DNA of 38,060 bases from the NCBI GenBank assembly GCA_018239845.1, contig JAFEGO010000098.1, forward strand, positions 1 to 38,060, written 5' to 3'. The DNA is from Verrucomicrobiota bacterium. GTDB lineage: Bacteria > Verrucomicrobiota > Verrucomicrobiia > Opitutales > Opitutaceae. Within the stretch, counting starts at the first letter, position 1. Every line of letters begins with the position of its first letter. The translations under genes and the position numbers were made by a program. The notes beneath the pieces are model-generated. The model did no database searches, was not told the origin of the DNA, and was given only the letters and a program-made list of their open reading frames with translations. Of this stretch, positions 31,899 through 38,060 are shown in pieces.

Positions 31899-31987
31899 GT
31901 AGGGGCGTCGCTCGACGACGCCCGGTAACCGCGATCTGACGTTTGGCGCGGTCGGAGCCAACGGGCGTCGTCAAGCGACGCCCCTAC
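31899..31987. repeat. 26-bp inverted repeat, GTAGGGGCGTCGC type
   Basis: Arms at 31899-31924 and 31962-31987 are complementary at 25 of 26 positions; the arms begin GTAGGGGCGTCGC and end with its complement GCGACGCCCCTAC. The spacer is 37 bases. Each arm also contains a shorter internal palindrome around CGTCG. It looks like a REP/BIME-like or miniature inverted element and could fold into a strong hairpin after the ATPase gene. Confidence 0.8.
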
Positions 31988-32067
31988 ATCGAGCACGCAT
32001 GAAGGCCCTTCACCGGAGAAAGATTGCGGCCCTGGGACACCCGTAGCCACGCTGCGACTTATCTCAG

Positions 32068-34995
32068 ATGAGATTCCGCCGCTCCAGCCACGGTAAATTT
32101 CTGATCGCGCTCCTGTTGCTCCTGCTGCCGCCGTCAGGCCGGGCGCAGACTGCACCGGGGATCGCGGAGCTCGGTCATCCGCTCATCCGCAACTTCACGC
32201 CGCGCGACTATCAGGCACACCCGCTCTGCCAGGCCGTGATCCAAGGGGCCGACGGCCTCATGTATTTCGCCAACAATACCGACGCCCTCGCCTACGACGG
32301 CGCCGCGTGGCGCGCGATCAAGCTGCCCGCCGACTCTTCCGGCATCCGCCGCTTTGCCCTCGCACCCGACGGCACGATCTACACCGGCGGCGGCTCCGTG
32401 CTCGGGTTTTTCCGGAAGAACAACGGCCTCCCGGAATATGTTTCGCTGATCGACCGGCTCCCGCCTGCCGAGCGCCGCTTCTCCGAGATCTACGATGTGG
32501 TCGCCAGCGGGGACGCCGTCTTTTTTGCCAATGAGGAGAAAATCTTCATCTGGCACGACGGCCGTTTCACCATCGTCCCCTGCGCGTCGCCCGCCAATTC
32601 CCGCGGAGCCCGGCTCCATCCCGTCAACGGCCTGATGTACGTGACGGTCCCCGGGCATCCGCTCAGCCGTCTCGTCCATGATCGCCTCGAGGTCGTGGCC
32701 GACGATCCGGTGTTTCGCGCCGACCAGGTCATCCTGATCGAGGCCGCACCCGGGGGCGCGCTGCGCCTGCTCACGGCCCAGCACGGATTTTTCCAATTCA
32801 CCGGTGGCCGCGTGCAACCGTGGGCCACTCCGCTCGACCCTTCGCTCCAGGGCAAACAGCTCAACCGGGCGCAGCGGCTCGCCGATGGTTCCCTTGCGGT
32901 GGCGTTTGCCACGACGAGCGGCAGCGGCGGCCTGCTCTTCACGGCCGGCGGTCAGGTCCGGTGCCGGCTCGACGACTCCATCGGCCTGCTCAATCCCGCG
33001 ATCCGCGATTTCGCCTCCGATCGCGAAGGCGGGCTGTGGCTCGGGCTGGAGTCCGGCGCCGCGCGGCTCGACTGGGCCTCGGGCGTCACGTTGTTCGATG
33101 CCACCAACGGCCTCAGCCAGGCCTTCGTGGTTGATACGGTCGTGCAGGACGGCGTGCGCTACGTCGCGACCATCGACGGCGTTTACCGGCTGCATCCCGC
33201 CGATGGCACCGGTCGCGCCGCGCGCTTCGAGCGGATTTTCAACCAGCCGGTGTATTCGCTGCTTGCGCACCAGGCCGGCCTGCTCGCCCGCGGCTACACG
33301 GAAATTTTTACCCTGACGCCGGAGGGATTTATCCCCGTCGCCAAATCCCCCATCGGCATGGGAGCGCTGGGGCAGTCGGAGCAGGATGCCAATCGCGTGT
33401 GGTTCACCTCCAGCCGCGGGGTGCATTCGCTTTACCACACATCCACGGGCTGGCGCGACGAAGGCGCCGTGTCCGGCTTCGAAGAATACGCCAACGGCCA
33501 GACGGAATACCCCGACGGCACGCTCGTGGTCACCACGCACAGCCACGGTACCTTCCGGCTCAAGTTCGACCACGCCGCCGGTTTCCCCCGCGGCCCCGCC
33601 CAGATCCTGCGCTACGACGCTGCGGCCCAGCGCTACGTGCCGCGCGATCCGGCCCAGCCGCTGCCCTCCGACGAGCACGCCGATCCGCAGCGGCCCAATC
33701 AGGATGTCCCGGGCAGCACGTGGGTGACCAACAACAGCCCGGAGTCCGCGAAACGCACGATCTCGCGCTGGTCGCCGGGCGGCGCGCCGCCCCAGCCGCT
33801 GCCCCATCTCGTGGCGGAGACCTCGGGAATGATGCACCGCATGCGCGAGGAGCCATCATCCGATGGCCCGATCCTGTGGGTTTGCGGGGCCAACGGCTTG
33901 GTCCGCACCGAACTCGCGCAGCTGGCGCATATCCGTCCGCCTTTGCAGGTGCTGCTGCGGGCCGATGGTTTGTCCGGCGACGCCCCGCGGCGGCCCGATG
34001 CGCCGGAATTGGTCTTCGAGTACGTGGCCCCGCGTTATCAGCCCGGCAGCGATGTCACCTACCAGACGCGCCTCACCGGCTATGAAACCGAGTGGTCGCC
34101 TTGGTCCGCCGACCGCAAGCGCAGTTTCACGCGCCTGTCCGCCGGGCAATACCGCTTCGAGGTGCGCGCCCGCGACACCGACGGCGCGGTCAGCCCGGTC
34201 GTGTCGCGCCGCTTTGTCTCGTTGCCCCCGTGGTGGCTCACGTGGTGGTTTCTCACGCTCGCCGGTCTGACCGGCGCGGGTCTCATCGCCGCCGTCACGC
34301 GCTGGCTCGCCACCCGCGCGCTCCGGCGCCGCATGGCCTTGCTCGAGGCCCAGTCCGCCATCGAGCGCGAACGCCTCCGCCTCGCCCGCGACTTGCACGA
34401 CGAGGTCGGCTCGGGCCTGGGGCGCGTGATTCTTTTTGCCGGCGAAGCCGACCGCGTGAGCCAGGATCCCGCCCAGCTCGCCGCCGCGCTCCAGCGCGTG
34501 CGCGCCACCGCGCAGGACCTCGTGCAGCATGCGCGGCAGATCGTGTGGGCCGTCAGCCCGCAGCACGACACGCTCGCGAGCCTCGTCGAGCGCCTCGGTG
34601 ATTACACGTTTGATACGCTGCGCGCCGCGGGCATCGCCTGCCGGCTCGACCTGCCCGCCGTCGCCGACCTGCCCGCGGTGACCATCGGCTCCGAAATGCG
34701 CCACAGCCTTTTCCTCGCCCTGAAGGAAGCCGTGCACAACTGCGTGAAATACTCCGCCGCGAAGGATGCCGCGCTCACGCTGCGCGTCGCCGGTGGTTTC
34801 TTGGAAATCATCCTGCAGGACCATGGCCGCGGCTTCGCTCCCGGCGAGTGCCAGGGCTCGGGCCACGGCCTCCGCAATCTCGCGTTGCGCGCGGAGGCGC
34901 TCGGCGGCACCGGCACAATCATCAGTCAACCGGGCCAGGGCACCACCGTGACCTTGCGCGTGCCAGTGGGACCAAACACATCCCCGCGTTCCTAA
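32068..34995 (+). CDS. beta-propeller sensor histidine kinase (HisKA_3 type)
   Basis: 975 residues. Signal peptide (MRFRRSSHGKFLIALLLLLL, cleavage near 27), then about 600 residues of Reg_prop-like propeller blades (EGGLWLGLESGAARLD, LPDGTIYTGGG-type repeats), and a Y_Y_Y-like domain near 650-715 (VTYQTRLTGYETEWSPWS). One membrane helix follows at 722-747. The kinase core has H777 in RLARDLHDEVGSGLG, an N-box EAVHNCVKYS near 887, DHGRGFAP and GHGLRNL. It belongs to the LuxR/NarL-linked kinase class. The propeller probably reads an extracellular carbohydrate, as in Bacteroidetes hybrid systems. No response regulator is adjacent. Confidence 0.9.
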   Translation: MRFRRSSHGKFLIALLLLLLPPSGRAQTAPGIAELGHPLIRNFTPRDYQAHPLCQAVIQGADGLMYFANNTDALAYDGAAWRAIKLPADSSGIRRFALAPDGTIYTGGGSVLGFFRKNNGLPEYVSLIDRLPPAERRFSEIYDVVASGDAVFFANEEKIFIWHDGRFTIVPCASPANSRGARLHPVNGLMYVTVPGHPLSRLVHDRLEVVADDPVFRADQVILIEAAPGGALRLLTAQHGFFQFTGGRVQPWATPLDPSLQGKQLNRAQRLADGSLAVAFATTSGSGGLLFTAGGQVRCRLDDSIGLLNPAIRDFASDREGGLWLGLESGAARLDWASGVTLFDATNGLSQAFVVDTVVQDGVRYVATIDGVYRLHPADGTGRAARFERIFNQPVYSLLAHQAGLLARGYTEIFTLTPEGFIPVAKSPIGMGALGQSEQDANRVWFTSSRGVHSLYHTSTGWRDEGAVSGFEEYANGQTEYPDGTLVVTTHSHGTFRLKFDHAAGFPRGPAQILRYDAAAQRYVPRDPAQPLPSDEHADPQRPNQDVPGSTWVTNNSPESAKRTISRWSPGGAPPQPLPHLVAETSGMMHRMREEPSSDGPILWVCGANGLVRTELAQLAHIRPPLQVLLRADGLSGDAPRRPDAPELVFEYVAPRYQPGSDVTYQTRLTGYETEWSPWSADRKRSFTRLSAGQYRFEVRARDTDGAVSPVVSRRFVSLPPWWLTWWFLTLAGLTGAGLIAAVTRWLATRALRRRMALLEAQSAIERERLRLARDLHDEVGSGLGRVILFAGEADRVSQDPAQLAAALQRVRATAQDLVQHARQIVWAVSPQHDTLASLVERLGDYTFDTLRAAGIACRLDLPAVADLPAVTIGSEMRHSLFLALKEAVHNCVKYSAAKDAALTLRVAGGFLEIILQDHGRGFAPGECQGSGHGLRNLALRAEALGGTGTIISQPGQGTTVTLRVPVGPNTSPRS

Positions 34996-35048
34996 TCGGG
35001 CGCGGAGATAACGCACCCAGCCTGCAACATCGGGTTGATTACCTAAAT

Positions 35049-35064
35049 GGAGCCGAATGGCTCC
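35049..35064 (+). promoter_or_regulatory. 6-bp hairpin upstream of the HAF/HYR gene
   Basis: GGAGCC and GGCTCC flank a GAAT loop, about 100 bases before the ATG at 35160. No T-run follows. It may be part of a structured leader or a terminator remnant of the kinase gene. Confidence 0.25.
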
Positions 35065-35065
35065 C

Positions 35066-35138
35066 TAGGCCTGTTCGCGTCCTTCTGACATGATGACGGC
35101 GGCCAGCAGGTCGACACGCCGTCAACCTGTTGGGCCTA
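35066..35138 (+). promoter_or_regulatory. mutually exclusive hairpins in the HAF/HYR leader
   Basis: TAGGCC (35066-35071) can pair with GGCCTA (35133-35138). Inside lie two interlocked helices: GACGGCG (35095-35101) with CGCCGTC (35117-35123), and CCAGCAGGT (35103-35111) with ACCTGTTGG (35125-35133; one G-T). The loops are too short for an easy pseudoknot, so the helices probably exclude each other, as in a regulatory switch. It ends 22 bases before the start codon. No known riboswitch class was recognised. Confidence 0.35.
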
Positions 35139-35159
35139 AATTGTTCGTCCCGCTCAACC

Positions 35160-37664
35160 ATGATCGCAATCCCCACCCGTCTGCTCCGGCCCGCTTGGCG
35201 CGCCGTTTCCGCGTTAGCCGCCGCCGCGGCCTTCGCGTTGCCACCCTTGGTCCAGGCCGCCACGACTTTCGTGGATATTCCCGTACCGTCCGGAAGCTAC
35301 ATTCAACTCCAACAGATCAATGCCTCTGGACAGGTTTTGGGCTCTTGGAACTCAGGATACGATCCGGAAAGCCCGGTGTTTCTTTTCGATCCTACGACCC
35401 GCGCAATGCAGACGGTGCCCACGTTCGGCCTGGGTAATCTCGACCCCAGCGGCCTCAGCGCGAACGGCGTGGTTTGCGGGCGTTTTATCGCGAGCTACGA
35501 TAGCAACGGTTACTACCTGCCTCATATCTATGCTTGGAGCGCCAGGACCGGCACGGGCCAGGACATCGGGTCGCTGGGCGGAACGTTTACCGACACCCAA
35601 GGTGTCTCGACGCCGATCAATGCCGCCGGTCAGATCGCGGTTCGCGCCCAGACGGCTAATGGTGAAACCCACGCCGCCTATTGGGACGCGGCGAGCGGCC
35701 TGATTGATATTGGTACGCTCGGCGGCAATGACAGTGCGCCGGTCGCCATCGGCCCGAATGGGCAAGTGGTGGGTGCGGGAAACCATGCCGATGGCAGCTA
35801 CGCCCCGTTTATCTGGGACAAAGCGCATGGCCTGACGGAAATCCCGGTGGAGAACGGCAATCCACAATGGGTCACCGCGGATGGCACCGTGTGGGGCACC
35901 AGCAATAACAGCACGACTTTCCGCTGGGATGCGGTGCGCGGCACCCAGATTTTCCCCAATCCGGACACCAGTCCCTATCCCTCGTTTGCTTTTGTGCTGA
36001 TCAAAGGCACCACGCCGGAGGGCCTGGCGGTCATTCAGTGCATCAACGCCCTTCTTGGCTATTCCGCCTTTGTTTTCGACCCGAACACGGGCAGCAGCCA
36101 GCAACTGATGTTGCCGGATACCTCGGGCAACAACACCCGGGTCGGCCCCCCGAATGCGGCCGGCCAGGTCGTCGGCAGCACCACGGCCGCCGATGGTACC
36201 ACTCATGGCTTTGTGTGGGATGCCGCCCATGGCATCCAGGACTTGGGCTCCGGTTTGCCCGGTGATGTTGCCCTCTCGCTCGCTGGCATCACCGACGCCG
36301 GGCAAGCGGTGGGCACAGCCTACGATGCGGACGGCAACTCGCACCTCGTCCTGTGGGATGCGGTCAACGGCCTGCAGGATCTCGGCGTGCCGGCGACGGA
36401 CGCTGCCAATGTCTCTGTCACCCTGGTCAGCAATGCCGGCTTCGCCGGTATCTACAACACGGCCGACGGAACCCAGCATGCGTTCTTCTCGCCCTTGGGC
36501 TCGGCTCAGTCACCGCGCGACACGCAGCCTCCCGTGCTCACCCTCCCGGGTAACCTCACGGTTTCCGCCACCGGCACCAGCGGCGCGACCGTCACCTATG
36601 CCGCCTCGGCCCTCGGCAACGTCGAAGGCACGCTCCCGGTCACGCTCACCCCGGCATCCGGCAGCAACTTCCCGTTTGGCACCACCATCGTCCGCGCGAC
36701 TGTGACCGATGCCGCCGGGTTTACCGTCAACGGCTCGTTCACTGTCACCGTCGTCAACGGCGGCCCGGCCCTCACCGTCCCGGCCAATATCACCGCCGAG
36801 GCCACGGGCCCCAGCGGCGCCAGCGTGACATTCAGCGCCTCGGCCATCGATGTGATCACCGGCAAGTCCCGCCCCGTGAGCTTCAGCAAGGCCTCCGGCA
36901 GCAAGTTCCCGCTCGGCACCACCGTCGTCACCGTCTCGTCCACCGACAAGGCGGGCAAGACCGCCACCAAGACGTTCACCGTCACCGTCCGCGACACCAC
37001 GGCCCCCACGCTTTCGCTGCCGGCCAACCGCACGGTCAAGGCCAAGGGTCCCGCTGGCTCTGTCGTGAACTTCACCGTCGGTGCGACCGACCTTGTGGAC
37101 CGCAATGTGACGATCACCACCAGCCGAGCCTCCGGCAGCGTTTTCCCGCTCGGCACTACCACCGTCATCGTGACCGCCACCGATGATTCGGGCAATAGCA
37201 CCTCGGGCTCCTTCACCATCACGGTGTCGGACCAGACGAAGCCCAAGTTCACCCAGCTCAGCGTCTCACCCAAGACCCTCACCGCGACCAACCAGCTGGT
37301 CGCCGTCACCGTCTCCGCCTCGGTCACCGACAAGGTCGATGCCGCGCCCACCGTGCGCATCATCTCCATCACCTGCGACGAGACGCTCGCCGCCGGTGAT
37401 GCCGTGATCACCGGTGCGCTGACCGCGAACCTCCGTGCCTCGCGCGACAACAATGGCAATGGCCGCATCTACACGCTCACGGTGCAGGCCACCGATGCCT
37501 CGGGCAACACCCGCACCCGCACCGTCCACGTGCTCGTGCCGAAGAAGACGACCACGGCCTTCGAAGACTGCGACCGCGGCCGCCGCAACGAGCCGCAGCG
37601 CTGCAGCGACGAGGACCGCGACAACGATGCCCGCGACCGCGGCTGCGAAGACGACAACGACTGA
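35160..37664 (+). CDS. secreted HAF-repeat and HYR-domain protein
   Basis: 834 residues from the ATG at 35160; a TTG at 35130 would precede the signal peptide. Signal sequence ends near VQA-ATTF (about 34). Residues 35-450 hold HAF repeats (DGTTHGFVWDAAHGIQDLG, DGNSHLVLWDAVNGLQDLG and similar). Three HYR domains follow at about 454-532, 534-609 and 610-689, each ending in the FPLGTTTVIVTATDDSGN type motif. A fourth Ig-like domain runs to about 800, then an Asp/Arg-rich tail with three cysteines (DCDRGRRNEPQRC to the end). Probably an extracellular adhesion or matrix protein. No sorting motif (PEP-CTERM, LPXTG) is present. Confidence 0.85.
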   Translation: MIAIPTRLLRPAWRAVSALAAAAAFALPPLVQAATTFVDIPVPSGSYIQLQQINASGQVLGSWNSGYDPESPVFLFDPTTRAMQTVPTFGLGNLDPSGLSANGVVCGRFIASYDSNGYYLPHIYAWSARTGTGQDIGSLGGTFTDTQGVSTPINAAGQIAVRAQTANGETHAAYWDAASGLIDIGTLGGNDSAPVAIGPNGQVVGAGNHADGSYAPFIWDKAHGLTEIPVENGNPQWVTADGTVWGTSNNSTTFRWDAVRGTQIFPNPDTSPYPSFAFVLIKGTTPEGLAVIQCINALLGYSAFVFDPNTGSSQQLMLPDTSGNNTRVGPPNAAGQVVGSTTAADGTTHGFVWDAAHGIQDLGSGLPGDVALSLAGITDAGQAVGTAYDADGNSHLVLWDAVNGLQDLGVPATDAANVSVTLVSNAGFAGIYNTADGTQHAFFSPLGSAQSPRDTQPPVLTLPGNLTVSATGTSGATVTYAASALGNVEGTLPVTLTPASGSNFPFGTTIVRATVTDAAGFTVNGSFTVTVVNGGPALTVPANITAEATGPSGASVTFSASAIDVITGKSRPVSFSKASGSKFPLGTTVVTVSSTDKAGKTATKTFTVTVRDTTAPTLSLPANRTVKAKGPAGSVVNFTVGATDLVDRNVTITTSRASGSVFPLGTTTVIVTATDDSGNSTSGSFTITVSDQTKPKFTQLSVSPKTLTATNQLVAVTVSASVTDKVDAAPTVRIISITCDETLAAGDAVITGALTANLRASRDNNGNGRIYTLTVQATDASGNTRTRTVHVLVPKKTTTAFEDCDRGRRNEPQRCSDEDRDNDARDRGCEDDND

Positions 37665-37699
37665 GCCGCCCTCCGAACCAACTGCTCATTCAACCTCAG

Positions 37700-37730
37700 G
37701 AGCCCGCCTTCACCGGCGGGCTCTTTTTTT
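37700..37730 (+). terminator. Rho-independent terminator of the HAF/HYR gene
   Basis: GAGCCCGCC (37700-37708) pairs with GGCGGGCTC (37715-37723) around TTCACC, followed by seven T. It lies 36 bases after the stop codon at 37664. Confidence 0.93.
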
Positions 37731-37857
37731 GGGCCATGCCTCCGCCTTTTCCCGCGATTTAAAACAGCACTGTCGAATAAAATACCCTCTCTGCACGCCC
37801 CGACCCATCAACCCATCTCAGGATTGCAGAGCTTTCCGTATCCAAGCACCTCGCATG

Positions 37858-37876
37858 GTGTGATACAAAATCACAC
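37858..37876. promoter_or_regulatory. operator-like inverted repeat GTGTGAT-N5-ATCACAC
   Basis: Perfect 7-bp arms around ACAAA, in an AT-rich patch between convergent genes. It resembles a CRP/FNR-family half-site pair, but the TGTGA/TCACA spacing is seven and not six. No start codon is near on either strand. Confidence 0.3.
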
Positions 37877-37975
37877 TGATGCTATTTCGGTCCGTCCCAT
37901 TATTGCCCTCGCTCCCCTGCATCCCCAGCGTCCCATGAGCCCGGCCGAGCGCCTGGCGCCGTGCGGGCGCGAGGG

Positions 37976-38060
37976 TCAGGGCTTGTAGCGGGTGACCTGC
38001 TGGGTGGTGGCGGAGATGGCGTTGGTGGTGCCGATGACGACGTCGTAGCCGCTGACCTTG
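37976..38060 (-). CDS. 3' end of an unidentified minus-strand gene
   Basis: An open frame runs from the right edge to a TGA at 37978-37976, giving the last 27 full codons: it reads KVSGYDVVIGTTNAISATTQ and then QVTRYKP. High GC at third positions supports coding. The fragment is too short to assign a family. Confidence 0.5.
   Translation of the reverse strand, partial: KVSGYDVVIGTTNAISATTQQVTRYKP

Larger units (their letters stand above)
37665..37975. other. 311-base non-coding spacer between convergent genes
   Basis: It contains the terminator at 37700-37730 and, after that, no plausible gene. The stretch 37745-37900 is less GC-rich than its surroundings and includes the perfect inverted repeat at 37858-37876. 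GC-rich pairing near 37938-37967 (GCCCGG with CGGGC) could end the minus-strand gene, but no T-run accompanies it. Confidence 0.5.

Noticed and set aside
32134..33837. 567-codon minus-strand frame
   Set aside because: Shadow of the sensor kinase, with low-complexity Gly/Ala/Arg composition and no motif.
35095..35133. H-type pseudoknot before the HAF/HYR gene
   Set aside because: Connecting loops of one base would have to span 7- and 9-bp helices, which is sterically unlikely; alternative hairpins fit better.
37858..37876. CRP binding site
   Set aside because: The TGTGA and TCACA halves are separated by seven bases, not six, and no promoter lies next to it, so it is kept only as an operator-like repeat.
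1..38060. tRNA, rRNA, CRISPR array, integrase or transposase
   Set aside because: No cloverleaf, repeat-spacer series or recombinase motif was seen in reading both strands.

Overview
The window is a high-GC bacterial chromosome segment that looks like Verrucomicrobiota, most likely Opitutaceae. This is inferred from gene style: scarce Shine-Dalgarno sites, several Gfo/Idh/MocA oxidoreductases, a DUF5069 protein, HAF/HYR surface proteins, and dispersed repeats built on GTAGGGGCG and CCACGAAA. No 16S gene or tRNA is present to prove it. I see no integrase, IS element, CRISPR array or prophage block.

Layout. 1-3.6 kb: a truncated oxidoreductase, a conserved unknown protein whose motifs suggest a diverged kinase-like fold, a small unknown protein, a 21-residue lysine/alanine/proline gene with its own terminator, and a DUF5069 gene. 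3.6-6.7 kb: a compact minus-strand folate operon, folP-folB-folK-folC. 6.8-9.6 kb: a twin-CDGSH iron-sulfur protein, gmk, a membrane protein and miaB. 9.7-11.7 kb: a secreted protein and a lytic transglycosylase, divergent from an AT-rich promoter island. 11.7-12.9 kb: a short-form threonine deaminase preceded by what looks like a complete transcription attenuator: a 24-codon leader with two runs of three Ile codons, competing RNA segments and a terminator that ends at the start codon. 12.9-23.8 kb: a carbohydrate-catabolism locus. A heparinase-II/III-like lyase and a PhyH-family protein are on the minus strand. Divergent from them is a plus-strand operon of oxidoreductase, TIM-barrel epimerase, enolase-superfamily enzyme, a fused solute-binding/permease protein and a second permease. 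23.9-28.8 kb: a phospholipase-D-type lipoprotein, then a minus-strand pair of Gfo/Idh/MocA oxidoreductase and clan-D (GH36-like) glycosidase. 28.9-31.9 kb: asparaginase, a TRIC-type channel protein and an orphan MalK/UgpC-type ATPase, followed by a large inverted repeat. 32-37.7 kb: a hybrid beta-propeller sensor kinase and a secreted HAF/HYR protein. The right edge holds the 3' end of a minus-strand gene.

How it fits together. The lyase would release oligosaccharides or uronates. The permeases import a solute, and the oxidoreductase, epimerase and enolase-superfamily enzymes could convert it. The GH36-like enzyme with its own oxidoreductase looks like a second sugar module, and MalK could energise other sugar importers. 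Substrates cannot be read from sequence.

The strongest new observation is the Ile-rich leader/attenuator at 12685-12825. Other points worth checking are the solute-binding/permease fusion, the kinase-like signature in the unknown protein, a PhyH protein with HxG in place of HxD, AT-rich micro-repeats inside two coding regions, and mutually exclusive hairpins before the HAF/HYR gene.
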